In this document: positions 41,885 through 50,864 of the stretch, piece by piece
Position numbering within the stretch: position 1 is the first letter of the stretch
Layout: each line of letters opens with the position of its first letter
Source of the DNA: Epilithonimonas sp. JDS
Lineage (GTDB): Bacteria; Bacteroidota; Bacteroidia; Flavobacteriales; Weeksellaceae
Assembly (NCBI RefSeq): GCF_021261315.1
Contig: NZ_JAJSAX010000006.1
Location: forward strand, 176,279-240,278
Direction: 5' to 3'
Length of the DNA stretch: 64,000 nucleotides
Translations under genes and position numbers: made by a program
The notes under the pieces: generated by a model
Seen by the model: the letters and a program-made list of their open reading frames with translations, nothing else
The model's database searches: none
Told to the model about the DNA's origin: nothing

Positions 41885-43060
41885 ATGAATCCAAATCAAT
41901 GTTCATTTTGCGGGAGAAAAAAAAGTGAAGTTAAAATCCTTATTTCCGGACAGAATGGCTTTATATGCGAAAACTGTATAGAACAGGCACATCTTATTGT
42001 GAAAGATACTGCTGATGAAAGTGCAAAACCATCAATGGCTTCATCTCTGGATGAGCTGAAGAAACCAAGAGAGATCAAATCTTTTCTTGATGAATATGTG
42101 ATAGGGCAGGATCAGGCAAAGAAACAGCTGTCTATCGCAGTTTACAATCATTATAAAAGAATCTTACACGCTCAGGATGAAAATCGTGAGGTTGAAATAG
42201 AAAAGTCCAATATCATAATGATTGGCGAAACCGGAACCGGGAAAACACTGTTGGCAAAAACCATTGCAAAACAGCTGAATGTTCCTTTCTGTATTGTAGA
42301 TGCTACAATTCTTACTGAGGCGGGTTATGTTGGGGAAGATGTGGAAAGTATTCTATCCAGATTGCTGATGGTGGCGGATTATGATGTAGAAAAAGCAGAG
42401 AAAGGAATTGTTTTTATTGATGAGATCGATAAAATCGCCAGAAAATCTGACAATCCTAGTATTACGCGAGATGTTTCCGGAGAAGGCGTTCAACAGGGAC
42501 TTTTGAAGCTTTTGGAAGGTAGTATTGTGAATGTTCCGCCGCAAGGTGGCCGTAAACATCCGGATCAGAAATATATTCAGGTAAATACACAAAACATCTT
42601 ATTTATTGCAGGAGGAGCTTTTGATGGAATGACTGAGATCATCGAGAGAAGACTTAATAAGCAGGCTATCGGTTTTTCTAAAGATAAATTGGGGAAAACA
42701 GAGGATGAGGACTACATTCTCAGTCAGATCAACGCCATAGATCTGAAAAGTTTTGGTCTTATTCCGGAGCTTCTGGGAAGATTTCCAATTATCACCTATC
42801 TTGAGAAATTGACAAAAGATGTGCTGGTAAGAATTATGAAAGAACCAAAAAATTCTATCATCAATCAGTTTACAGAACTTTTCAAAATGGATAATGTAAA
42901 ACTGGAATTTACAGATCAGGCTATTGAAGAAATCGTGGACGATACTATGAATAAAGGACTTGGAGCAAGAGGACTGAGAGGAACGACGGAGAAAGTTCTG
43001 GAAGATTATATGTTTGATATCGATAATAAAGAGGATGTAAAGATTGAATCAATATTATAA
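41885..43060 (+). CDS. clpX: ClpX, ATPase and specificity subunit of the ClpXP protease
   Basis: 391 residues. An N-terminal zinc-binding domain with C6-x2-C9 ... C28-x2-C31 (CSFCGRKK and FICENCIEQ). AAA+ core with Walker A GETGTGKT, Walker B GIVFIDEIDKIA, pore motif GYVGED, and the ClpP-contacting IGF tripeptide in QAIGFSKDK. Sensor regions and the C-terminal GARGLR follow. Unfolds tagged proteins in the cytoplasm. clpP is not in this window. Confidence 0.95.
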   Translation: MNPNQCSFCGRKKSEVKILISGQNGFICENCIEQAHLIVKDTADESAKPSMASSLDELKKPREIKSFLDEYVIGQDQAKKQLSIAVYNHYKRILHAQDENREVEIEKSNIIMIGETGTGKTLLAKTIAKQLNVPFCIVDATILTEAGYVGEDVESILSRLLMVADYDVEKAEKGIVFIDEIDKIARKSDNPSITRDVSGEGVQQGLLKLLEGSIVNVPPQGGRKHPDQKYIQVNTQNILFIAGGAFDGMTEIIERRLNKQAIGFSKDKLGKTEDEDYILSQINAIDLKSFGLIPELLGRFPIITYLEKLTKDVLVRIMKEPKNSIINQFTELFKMDNVKLEFTDQAIEEIVDDTMNKGLGARGLRGTTEKVLEDYMFDIDNKEDVKIESIL

Positions 43061-43106
43061 AATCTTTAATAATGATATTAAAATTTCTAACTAATTAAAA
43101 AATTAA

Positions 43107-43114
43107 TATCTTTG
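43107..43114 (+). promoter_or_regulatory. Promoter -7 element for the adhesin gene
   Basis: TATCTTTG matches TAnnTTTG, 29 nt before the start codon. No clear upstream TTTG. Confidence 0.45.
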
Positions 43115-43142
43115 CAGGATAAAACACACAAATTTTATTACA

Positions 43143-45101
43143 ATGATTAAAAAATTATTTATTCTACAATCGATTTTTTTCTCTGTTGTTGCATCTTCTC
43201 AAGTGCTTACATATGTTGGTAATTCTGCATTGGTAACAATTCAATCCCAAACACTTTTTTACAATGGCGGTGGATTGCAGACTTTCGGAAGTGCGGTAGT
43301 TAACAACTCAGGGAATGTGATGATAAGTGGAACCGCTACCGGCGTTCCTGCAACCGAACCAAGAATTGATCTTGCCACAACAGCAAATTTTAATCTTAGG
43401 TTGGCTTCTACAACAGATTACGGACAACTTTATGTAACTGGAATTGCCCAAGGCAACATTGCTGGTAAGGTAAATAAAGAATATACTGCGGATTATAATA
43501 ATGGTACAACTGGAAGACAGCAAACAGGTTTGCCGTTTTTTAATTTCACTTATGCAGATCTAAAAGCTGCTTTTGGTGATGGTAACCTTAACTTGACTAA
43601 TGGTGGTCAGACTCTTTCTGGCAGATTCAATCCAAGTTCTATTTTCAAATGGAACAATGAGAGAGCCCGTTTTGATCAGATTGTTGGAGGTACAGACGCT
43701 ACAGTTATCGGTACACCATTAACTTATTACATCATTCCTAGAAGAAGAGCAGATAATACTTATTTCTGGGTACCAAATACTGACAAGAAAACATTTACGG
43801 GAATTCCGGTTTCTGATATGACGACTTCAAATGTACAAATGTCATTGTCCGGAGGCTATGCAGGTAGCTTTGGTTATAATGGTAATGCTGCAAATTATTA
43901 TACAGAACAGTACCGAACTTATCTGGATGATCCTTTTAGATCAAAAACACCCAATTGGGCTGCAGATTATGCTTTGAATCTTTATCAATTGGCAAATCCA
44001 TTTCTTACAAATTTAGATTTGAAATTTATTGGACTTGCTGAGACCGGTAATGCCAGCGATGGAAATAATATATCAAATCTTGTTGGGATAGCATATTATG
44101 GATCTGGTAATATTACAAATACTTATGCTGGTAGTCAGTATAATAATGGTAATACAATAGTAGCTTTAGCTTCAAGTGGTGTATTTCAAGCTGGTGATAT
44201 CAGCGCAAGCAGGCTGGTAATAAAACCAATGGGTGAGTTTATGGTAAAACTTAGTTCAAACGCCGCTCAAACAATTAACTTGAATAGAACCAGACGATTT
44301 GCCTATACTTCACGTGCGGATGGAGTAGATTATTCGGTAGCATTTGCTAAAGATGGAGATGACACAGGAATTCCGGAAGATAAAATCGTAAAACAGGTAG
44401 CTGTTGTGATGTATGATGCAGACGGTCTGGAAATTGCAAGAACATATTACGCAGTTTCACCTTCAGCTGTTACAGGATATAGTCCTGCTACAACGATGCT
44501 GCAGGCATACGCTACTGATGATAAAGTGATTTTCACTAAAGAAGAGAAGTTAGAAGGAGGAGAAGATATTAATCACACAGATAAAGTTTATATTAATGAG
44601 GCTAATGAGGTTAATTTTAAATCAAAATTAATCCCGCTTTTTATCAACTATGATCAGCCTTATCAATTAAAGTTTGAAGTTTATGAAAAGGGAGAAAGAG
44701 CAGCAGACGGTCTTTCCAACGGAAATAGTTTTTACATCAAAAATCCTAGTGGACAATATGTGAAAATCGTAGATGGGGAAAGTCTTTCCCTAAGCGGTGC
44801 TCAAAATCTTGCCTTGTCTTATGAACTTCCGGAAAGTGGTACTTTAGGAAATGAGAATTCAATTTTTTCTAAAACAGTAATCGCTAAAAAAGATAATAAA
44901 TGGGTTGTAAGATTTGCTAAAGATTGGAAAAATGCAACTGTTGAAGTGTATTCTGTTGCAGGTCAGCTTTTAAATTCCAAATCTCAGATCTCGACAGGTT
45001 CAGATTATGAAATTCCACTTAATTATCAGGCGAAAAGTGTTTTCCTAGTGAAAACTGTTTCTGAAAAAGGGGAGGTTGTGATCAAAAAAATTAGTAACTA
45101 A
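43143..45101 (+). CDS. Large secreted protein with T9SS-type C-terminal sorting domain
   Basis: 652 residues. Signal peptide ending ASSQ. The N-terminal region is low-complexity and beta-rich with many Asn, Gly and Thr (for example FYNGGGLQTFGSAVVNNSGN). The C-terminal 85 residues, with WVVRFAKDWKNATVEVYSVA, GQLLNSKSQIS and YQAKSVFLVKTVSEKG, form a Por-secretion-type tail, so it is exported to the surface by T9SS. It is an adhesin-like protein of unknown ligand and the first of a unit with a 75-residue membrane protein and a TlpA-like protein. Confidence 0.8.
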   Translation: MIKKLFILQSIFFSVVASSQVLTYVGNSALVTIQSQTLFYNGGGLQTFGSAVVNNSGNVMISGTATGVPATEPRIDLATTANFNLRLASTTDYGQLYVTGIAQGNIAGKVNKEYTADYNNGTTGRQQTGLPFFNFTYADLKAAFGDGNLNLTNGGQTLSGRFNPSSIFKWNNERARFDQIVGGTDATVIGTPLTYYIIPRRRADNTYFWVPNTDKKTFTGIPVSDMTTSNVQMSLSGGYAGSFGYNGNAANYYTEQYRTYLDDPFRSKTPNWAADYALNLYQLANPFLTNLDLKFIGLAETGNASDGNNISNLVGIAYYGSGNITNTYAGSQYNNGNTIVALASSGVFQAGDISASRLVIKPMGEFMVKLSSNAAQTINLNRTRRFAYTSRADGVDYSVAFAKDGDDTGIPEDKIVKQVAVVMYDADGLEIARTYYAVSPSAVTGYSPATTMLQAYATDDKVIFTKEEKLEGGEDINHTDKVYINEANEVNFKSKLIPLFINYDQPYQLKFEVYEKGERAADGLSNGNSFYIKNPSGQYVKIVDGESLSLSGAQNLALSYELPESGTLGNENSIFSKTVIAKKDNKWVVRFAKDWKNATVEVYSVAGQLLNSKSQISTGSDYEIPLNYQAKSVFLVKTVSEKGEVVIKKISN

Positions 45102-45112
45102 ACACACACATT

Positions 45113-45340
45113 ATGATGAAGAATATATTATTAAAAAAGGCTTACTATTTATTGTTTATATTGGTAAACGTACTAAGTTTTGCACAGTCCGTTCCACCTC
45201 CACCGGAGAATCCGGAATCTGGTGATATCGGAGGATATCCGGCATCTCCGATAGATGCTTACACATTTGTTTTGTTTTTGGTGGCATTTGCGATGATTGT
45301 TTATTTTGCAGCAAAATCAAATAAAAGAATACTTCAATAA
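45113..45340 (+). CDS. 75-residue proline-rich membrane mini-protein
   Basis: A signal peptide (to about residue 25, ending SFAQ), a short Pro/Glu/Gly-rich segment VPPPPENPESGDIGGYPASP, one C-terminal hydrophobic segment YTFVLFLVAFAMIVYFAA and a basic end SNKRILQ. The design of secretion signal, Pro-rich linker, membrane helix and basic tail is common among small Bacteroidota proteins next to T9SS substrates. Function unknown. It starts 11 nt after the adhesin gene and is followed by a terminator. Confidence 0.75.
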   Translation: MMKNILLKKAYYLLFILVNVLSFAQSVPPPPENPESGDIGGYPASPIDAYTFVLFLVAFAMIVYFAAKSNKRILQ

Positions 45341-45359
45341 AATTTATTTTTAATATTAC

Positions 45360-45390
45360 AAAACCCACTTTTTATGGTGGGTTTTTTTTA
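45360..45390 (+). terminator. Intrinsic terminator after the mini-protein
   Basis: AACCCAC, A/T loop, GTGGGTT with eight T. It lies just before the TlpA-like gene, so that gene needs read-through or its own promoter. Confidence 0.85.
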
Positions 45391-45400
45391 TTTTTACTCT

Positions 45401-46681
45401 ATGAAAAAAATATTGGTCGCAGGCAGCATTCTATGGTCTGCAGTTACATTTGCACAATTCAACGTTAAGGTTACTATTCCAGCATATTTGTCAGATTCAG
45501 ATGTTTATTTATACGGTTTCAACGGATCGAAAGAAATTCTGTATTCCAAAGCAAAAATATCTGGAAACACAGCAACTTTTAAAGTTGACAAAAAGTATAT
45601 CGGAATGATGAGGGCGTTTTTTCAGAAAGCGAATTCGTCTGTCAATATGGTTTCTGAAAATAAGGATATCAATTTTAAAATAGATCTGGATAGTAAGAAC
45701 AAAATTTCTAATGTTACTTTTGATGATCAGACCAACCAGCTTTTCAGTAATGAAGTAGAGGTTCAGAAAAAGCAGGAACTGATTCTTCCGGCACTCATCC
45801 AAATTAAGGATTATTATAAGCCTTCTGACGCATTTTACAAATCTTTGGACAGCGAGATCACTTTGTTGTCAAAAAGTGATACTGCTCTTTACGAGGCTCA
45901 TCCATTTTTAGATTATTATCAGAAAAATCAGAAATATTCCAATCAGGAAAAGGTCGCCGAATTAAAACCAGAGGATTTTATCAACTTCTATTCAAAATCC
46001 GGTGAATATCTTGAGACATCTACGATACTGAAGCCATCATTAATTAATTTCCTAAACGTTTCCAAGTCAAATGTAGAAGGAAGCGTCGATAAGCTCCTGG
46101 ATGCGGTTAATTTGGAAACACCAAGAGGTCAGACTATCTTATCGGAATTAATTGAAATTTTCAATACTTATGGAATGGATAAGCTGAAAGATAAATATCT
46201 TGCGCAGGCCAATAATCTTAAGTGTACCATCAATGACAGACTTTCGTCAACCATCAAAGCGAATAAGAATACAGAGATTGGCGCCAAAATGCCAAACAAT
46301 AACTTCGAAAATGCCATTCATACGAAAGCCAAATCTTTGTACGATGTAAAAGCCTCTAAGAAAATTGTTGTCTTCTGGTCATCCACTTGTTCGCACTGTG
46401 AAGCAGAGCTGCCAAAGTTGTTGGAGAAATATGACAAATTGAAGGCACAGAATATTGAGATCGTAGGATTCTCTTTGGACAGCAGTCTGGAGGAGTTTAA
46501 AAATAAAGCCAACATCTTCCCTTGGATCAATGTTTCGGAAGGTAAAGGCTGGTACAGCTCTTACGGAGAAACTTACAATATAAATGCGACGCCGACGTAT
46601 TTTGTCTTAGATGCTGATAATAAAATCATTAGCAAACCAAATCACGTGGCCGACGTTTTAGATTACTTAAAAGTTAATTAA
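45401..46681 (+). CDS. TlpA/ResA-family thioredoxin-like protein with long N-terminal domain
   Basis: 426 residues from ATG 45401. Signal peptide MKKILVAGSILWSAVTFAQ. A roughly 290-residue N-terminal domain (DUF4369-like start: FNVKVTIPAYLSDSDVYLYG) is followed by a thioredoxin domain with C330-S-H-C333 in VFWSSTCSHCEAELPKLL and the cis-Pro loop NATPTYFVLD. This architecture is frequent in Bacteroidota and is thought to act in envelope disulfide reduction or peptide handling. The start at 45374 is rejected because it lies in the preceding terminator. Confidence 0.85.
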   Translation: MKKILVAGSILWSAVTFAQFNVKVTIPAYLSDSDVYLYGFNGSKEILYSKAKISGNTATFKVDKKYIGMMRAFFQKANSSVNMVSENKDINFKIDLDSKNKISNVTFDDQTNQLFSNEVEVQKKQELILPALIQIKDYYKPSDAFYKSLDSEITLLSKSDTALYEAHPFLDYYQKNQKYSNQEKVAELKPEDFINFYSKSGEYLETSTILKPSLINFLNVSKSNVEGSVDKLLDAVNLETPRGQTILSELIEIFNTYGMDKLKDKYLAQANNLKCTINDRLSSTIKANKNTEIGAKMPNNNFENAIHTKAKSLYDVKASKKIVVFWSSTCSHCEAELPKLLEKYDKLKAQNIEIVGFSLDSSLEEFKNKANIFPWINVSEGKGWYSSYGETYNINATPTYFVLDADNKIISKPNHVADVLDYLKVN

Positions 46682-46684
46682 AAA

Positions 46685-46715
46685 TTTGGTGAAAAGCAAA
46701 ATATCCTTATATTTG
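46685..46715 (+). promoter_or_regulatory. Promoter of tRNA-Met
   Basis: TTTG at 46685-46688, a gap of exactly 19 nt, then TATATTTG at 46708-46715: a textbook match to the Bacteroidota consensus, 15 nt before the tRNA. Confidence 0.85.
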
Positions 46716-46729
46716 CACCACCAAAAAAT

Positions 46730-46803
46730 GGCGAGGTAGCTCAGTCGGTTAGAGCGCAGGATTCATAACCCTGAGGTCACGGGTTCAATTCCCGTCTTCG
46801 CTA
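46730..46803 (+). tRNA. tRNA-Met (CAT), elongator type
   Basis: A 74-nt cloverleaf. Acceptor arms GGCGAGG / CTTCGCT (two G-T pairs), D arm GCTC/GAGC, anticodon stem CAGGA/CCCTG with loop TTCATAA (anticodon CAT), T arm ACGGG-TTCAATT-CCCGT. CCA is not encoded. The first pair is G-T, not the C1-A72 mismatch of initiator tRNA. A lysidine-type tRNA-Ile is a remote alternative, since the sequence resembles elongator Met of the phylum. Confidence 0.93.
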
Positions 46804-46805
46804 CA

Positions 46806-46846
46806 AAACTCTCTTCTTTTAATTAAGGAGAGAGTTTTTTTATTTT
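46806..46846 (+). terminator. Terminator after tRNA-Met
   Basis: AAACTCTCT, loop, GGAGAGAGTTT followed by a T run, directly after the tRNA. Confidence 0.8.
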
Positions 46847-46959
46847 AATATTCTGGATTTTAAATTTATTGCTTCAATTAGAGGCAATGATGTTAAAATT
46901 ATTCACTTTGTAACTTTTTGATTGTGAATAGTTTTTGAATTATTTTAAAATATTATTGA

Positions 46960-47088
46960 AATATATTTGGAGGTTATATTCAGAAGTTGTACTTTTACGG
47001 GGCTTTTGAGACAATCACTCAGGAGCAATAAATTTTTTTTCATCATTTGTGTTTTTAGAATCGTACCTCGTGTACGATTCTTTTTTTA
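46960..47088 (+). ncRNA. Candidate orphan small RNA
   Basis: No gene on the plus strand fits here, yet a strong plus-strand terminator (AATCGTAC, loop, GTACGATT, TTTTTTT) ends at about 47088. A TATATTTG promoter element lies around 46968-46975 with no ideally spaced TTTG. The transcript would be about 110 nt. Positions 47036-47058 are identical to the 23 nt between the DUF5074 gene stop and its terminator (7347-7369, reverse complement). The claim is inference. Confidence 0.4.
47057..47088 (+). terminator. Strong intrinsic terminator without an upstream gene
   Basis: GAATCGTAC, loop CTCGT, GTACGATTC and seven T on the plus strand, convergent with the DUF3810 gene. Confidence 0.8.
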
Positions 47089-48153
47089 TGCTTCACAAAG
47101 AGCAACAAGTGTGATGAAATACGAATAGGTAATGCTGCCATCCTGCTGATTGGATTTCAGAAATAGGTCGTTTGTAAATCCAAAAATATCAGCCAATACA
47201 CTTTCGTGGTTTTTCAAAAACTCAAGTTCGCTGTTTCTATCTTTTTTCATTTTGTCGGAATAATTGGATAGAATATTTTTGACAAATGATTCATCTTTGA
47301 TGGACAGACTTCTCAACAAACTTTTTAAAACATAAAGCTGAGTGCTGTACTTCAAATCTTGATTCTCGGACTTTTTAGCACACAGATAAGCAATGAAACT
47401 GGCTTCTTGTTCACGCGCAAATCCCAGTTGGTGCGACATCTCGTGTGCCAGCGTAAAAGGAAGTTGTGTAGATGGTAAATTTGGATTGAATTGTGATTCA
47501 GCAGTGAAAGGATTATAGTAGCCTAAAATGCCTGTATAATTCATCGCCTGATTGTATAGGCTTGGTTTAACAGACAAGATTTCAACTGAGCTTTTTGAAG
47601 TGATATTTCTGGGCAAATTCTTTTGTTGAGAAAGTATCTCCATCTCAATTTTCTTCAAATCATTAATGATGAAAATTCCTTTTTTGTCTTCAGAAACCTG
47701 CTCTCTCGTTTCTTTGCAAAGTGCAAGATATTTGATGGTCAAGTTTTTTAAATCTTGTTCAGTAATATCTTTTTTCGGAAGTTTTTTAATGATGGGAGTT
47801 TGGAAATAAAGCATTCCCCAAAAACATTGATAGATGAAGTAAGCAACATTAATAAAAATAAATAGTTGCTTTAGCGTCTCACTCTTTTTCTTTCTAATAA
47901 GATTAATGATGGCAAAGAGTAAATAGAGTGAAACAAGTGTATAAATAACATCACCAACAGAAAATCCAAACTTCGAAAACGAGAGAATGTGAAAATTCTT
48001 TTTCCATTCAAAAAGGCGCGAAAAGAAATCAACGGCAACATCGATTTTCGATAGGATGAAGAACAACGAAAATTGGGCAACCAGAATGATTGCCCAAAAT
48101 TTATTTTTAAGAAAGATGTTCTTTTTAGTGTCCACCTGAAACTTTTTTATCAA
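47086..48153 (-). CDS. DUF3810 membrane protein with HExxH zinc-peptidase motif
   Basis: 355 residues. Three N-terminal membrane segments (about 17-36, 60-84 and 93-118), then a soluble part with HEMSHQ (H-E-x-x-H) in PFTLAHEMSHQLGFAREQ and a downstream Glu in EQEASFIAYL, the DUF3810 signature. It is probably a membrane-bound metallopeptidase; its substrate is unknown. The first 29 nt overlap the end of the transporter gene, and no later start codon is available. Confidence 0.82.
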   Translation of the reverse strand: MIKKFQVDTKKNIFLKNKFWAIILVAQFSLFFILSKIDVAVDFFSRLFEWKKNFHILSFSKFGFSVGDVIYTLVSLYLLFAIINLIRKKKSETLKQLFIFINVAYFIYQCFWGMLYFQTPIIKKLPKKDITEQDLKNLTIKYLALCKETREQVSEDKKGIFIINDLKKIEMEILSQQKNLPRNITSKSSVEILSVKPSLYNQAMNYTGILGYYNPFTAESQFNPNLPSTQLPFTLAHEMSHQLGFAREQEASFIAYLCAKKSENQDLKYSTQLYVLKSLLRSLSIKDESFVKNILSNYSDKMKKDRNSELEFLKNHESVLADIFGFTNDLFLKSNQQDGSITYSYFITLVALCEA

Positions 48154-49573
48154 AACTAATACCTTGGTTTCTCAGGATTCCACTTACTTTCCAGGCATAG
48201 AAGGCCAAGTAAGCAAAACATAAAATCCCAACAATATAACTGTGCTGAATTCCGATACTTTCAGAAACAACACCTTGCAGCCAGCTTACAATTCCACCGC
48301 CCATAATCATCATAATCAGGAAACTACTTCCTTGACTCGTGTGTTTTCCAAGGCCACTAACTGCCAATGTGAAAATACAAGGCCAAAGCGTACTACAGAA
48401 CAATCCAACACTGGTGAAAGCGTAGATACTCACGATGCCGTCTGTAAACATTCCAATCGTAATTGCAATGATTCCAAGTGCTGAGAATATTAATAGCATT
48501 CTTGCGGGATTTCCCTTGCTTGCCATATCAGCACCAATCAATACCAAAATGATTAGTCCATAAACATAGAAAGGAGAAAGGTCGTGCTTAGCAACTGCAT
48601 TTACCAAAAGGAAAACACCGAAAGCTAAATATGGCGCTACGAAACGTAAGATTTTTTGAAGACTCATATTGTCTGTGAAGGCCTCTACAGCACCTGTCCA
48701 ACGACCAATCATCAAACTCGCCCAATAAAGCGAAATGAATGGAGAAACTTCTTGCAAAGTATAGAGAACGCCTGTTTGAGAATTCACGATAGTTTCCATA
48801 TACGCAGGCAAATTACTTGCGGTAGAAACTTCTACACCTACATAGATGAAGATGGCCAACATTCCCAATAGCAATTGAGGATACTTCAAAGCGGAATTTT
48901 TTGCGCCGCCTTCTTCTGTCGCCGTTTCTTCTATGGTTGCAGGATGTTCTGGCAAAGAAGATAATTTAAGCAAAATTGCTACTGCTAAAAAGGCCACACC
49001 TAAAACCAGGTAAGGGATTTTCACACTTTCGATACTCATATTGGTATTCTCGGAAGCAGCAGAACCAAAGATGGCAAAACTCACAATCAATGGTCCAATC
49101 GTGGTTCCAAGATTGTTGATTCCTCCTGCCAAGGTCAATCGCTGAGAACCTGTTGTGATAGGTCCAAGCGCAATTGCCAATGGATTCGCCACGGTTTGTT
49201 GTAGTGAGAATCCCAATGCCACGGTAAACAACCCGGCAAGCATCAGCGGAAAGGATTGAAGATTTGCAGCAGGGTAGAACAACAATGTTCCCAAAGCCGA
49301 AATCGTAAGTCCTAACGCCAATCCGTTTTTATAACCAATCTTATTGACCAAATCTTTTCCGATGGCTAATGAAATCAACATATAAATGATGGAACCAACC
49401 GTGTAGGCAATGTAAAATGCGACGGACACGAGCTGACTTTGACCTTGTGTCAAATCGAATGCTTTTTTGAAAACTGGAATCAAGATGTCGTTACTTGCCG
49501 CGACAAATCCCCAGAAGAAAAAAACGGTGACGAGCGGGATAAACTGTGCCCAATTGGTTTTTTGTGTTTCCAT
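48125..49573 (-). CDS. Sugar:H+ symporter of the FucP/GluP type (MFS)
   Basis: 482 residues with about twelve membrane segments. The opening FIPLVTVFFFWGFVAASNDI, the block LGFSLQQTVANPLAIALGP and GTTIGPLIVSFAIFG match the fucose/glucose/galactose:H+ symporter family. The substrate is probably a hexose, but cannot be fixed by eye. It precedes and overlaps the DUF3810 gene. A TACATTTG sequence on the minus strand about 45 nt upstream could be its promoter. Confidence 0.9.
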   Translation of the reverse strand: METQKTNWAQFIPLVTVFFFWGFVAASNDILIPVFKKAFDLTQGQSQLVSVAFYIAYTVGSIIYMLISLAIGKDLVNKIGYKNGLALGLTISALGTLLFYPAANLQSFPLMLAGLFTVALGFSLQQTVANPLAIALGPITTGSQRLTLAGGINNLGTTIGPLIVSFAIFGSAASENTNMSIESVKIPYLVLGVAFLAVAILLKLSSLPEHPATIEETATEEGGAKNSALKYPQLLLGMLAIFIYVGVEVSTASNLPAYMETIVNSQTGVLYTLQEVSPFISLYWASLMIGRWTGAVEAFTDNMSLQKILRFVAPYLAFGVFLLVNAVAKHDLSPFYVYGLIILVLIGADMASKGNPARMLLIFSALGIIAITIGMFTDGIVSIYAFTSVGLFCSTLWPCIFTLAVSGLGKHTSQGSSFLIMMIMGGGIVSWLQGVVSESIGIQHSYIVGILCFAYLAFYAWKVSGILRNQGISFDKKVSGGH

Positions 49574-49645
49574 TATTTATTTAATGTTAATTTAAGGTTA
49601 ATATTCAAAAACAAATGTAAGTAAAAAGTCTTATTGGTAGAATAA

Positions 49646-50374
49646 TTATTTTAATTTCTCAATAAGGGACAATCGCATTTCCTCGTGCGCTTTTTCTTTA
49701 AGTTCTTTCAAAGGAGCATCCGGCGTCAGGATATCATTGAAGAAAATATCAACGCGGCCGGGATATCCTTTTTTATTATCAAAAGGAAACATTTCCTTAA
49801 GTCCAACAAAAGTGTAAACGGCAATCGGAAATTGATGTTTGGTAGAAAGGATAAAAGCGCCGTCTTTGAAATCATCAAGAATAATACTCGTGTCATCCGG
49901 AACGCCACCTTCTGGGAAGATGACAACGCTTTGTCCGTCCTGCATTCTCTCAGCACATCTTCTGTAAACGTCGGCGCGGCTTCTCGCACTTTTCCGGTCC
50001 ACCATCACACAAACTCTTCTGTACACACTTCCGAAAACCGGAATCTTCTCAAGTTCTTTTTTACCAACGTAGCAAAGTGGATGATTGGGGAAAAGTATGC
50101 AGGGAATCATCACGTCCATCAAAGAAGTATGGTTGGAAATGATGACGTACGGCTGGTTTTTATCGATTTTTTTATCGGTCTTATTAATGATTCGGTAGCG
50201 GAAACCGGTGCCGTAGAAAATTCCCATCGCCCAGATGCGGATGAAAAAGTAGCAGGCTTTATAATCTTCCTTTCGGATGGATAAGAGATAAACTGGGAGG
50301 AAAAAAATCAACGTGAAAATAGTCGCTACAACTATCATCCAAAACCGCCAGGCATAAACCAACAAAACCTTCAT
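49646..50374 (-). CDS. plsC: 1-acyl-sn-glycerol-3-phosphate acyltransferase
   Basis: 242 residues. An N-terminal membrane segment, then the acyltransferase motifs N-H-T-S-L-M-D (HX4D, in VIISNHTSLMD), a substrate-binding FPEGG block (VVIFPEGGVPDD) and an intervening VYRRVCVMVDRKS. It makes phosphatidic acid at the inner membrane. A gtrA-type gene lies 31 nt upstream in the same direction. Confidence 0.92.
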   Translation of the reverse strand: MKVLLVYAWRFWMIVVATIFTLIFFLPVYLLSIRKEDYKACYFFIRIWAMGIFYGTGFRYRIINKTDKKIDKNQPYVIISNHTSLMDVMIPCILFPNHPLCYVGKKELEKIPVFGSVYRRVCVMVDRKSARSRADVYRRCAERMQDGQSVVIFPEGGVPDDTSIILDDFKDGAFILSTKHQFPIAVYTFVGLKEMFPFDNKKGYPGRVDIFFNDILTPDAPLKELKEKAHEEMRLSLIEKLK

Positions 50375-50405
50375 TTTATAATCTATTTAGTTCAAAAATA
50401 TGATT

Positions 50406-50864
50406 TTATCCGTTAAATATCACTTTTTTCTTTACAGAATAATTAAGGAGCGAAACAATCACGATAGAACTTATTTTACTCATCATCTCCTGAGACAACA
50501 CATAGAAACCTAAATCCACTGCATCTTTGAAAACATAATGGTAAAGAATCTGGAACAAAATCAGACTGATGAATGTAGAAACCACCGAAACAGAAATGAA
50601 ATAAGCGAACTCTTTCCGCTTGGAATGTTTCCCTCGTTCAAACACAAACCAGATGCTCAGAAAATAATTCGTGATGATGCCGCAACTTGTAGATAAAATA
50701 TTGCTAAACGGATATTTGATGCCGTACAGATTATACTCACTCGCAAAAACTCTCGGAAGATAAACGCTGAAAAGTTTAAAGCTTCCAATTTCGACGATGG
50801 CGCTCAAACCTCCGGCGATGATAAAAAATAGAATTTGCTTGTGACGAAGTAGTAATTGTTTCAT
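50406..50864 (-). CDS. GtrA-family membrane protein
   Basis: 152 residues with four membrane helices. The opening ILFFIIAGGLSAIVEIGSFK, the NYFLSIWFVFERGKHSKRKE segment and a late NYSVKKKVIF are the GtrA pattern. Family members move polyprenol-linked sugars across the membrane. No glycosyltransferase is adjacent. A TAAATTTG element on the minus strand at 50873-50880 precedes the start. Confidence 0.88.
   Translation of the reverse strand: MKQLLLRHKQILFFIIAGGLSAIVEIGSFKLFSVYLPRVFASEYNLYGIKYPFSNILSTSCGIITNYFLSIWFVFERGKHSKRKEFAYFISVSVVSTFISLILFQILYHYVFKDAVDLGFYVLSQEMMSKISSIVIVSLLNYSVKKKVIFNG

Noticed and set aside
46730..46803. tRNA as initiator tRNA-fMet
   Set aside because: The acceptor end pairs G1 with T72 rather than having the unpaired C1-A72, and the anticodon stem lacks the three G-C pairs of initiators.
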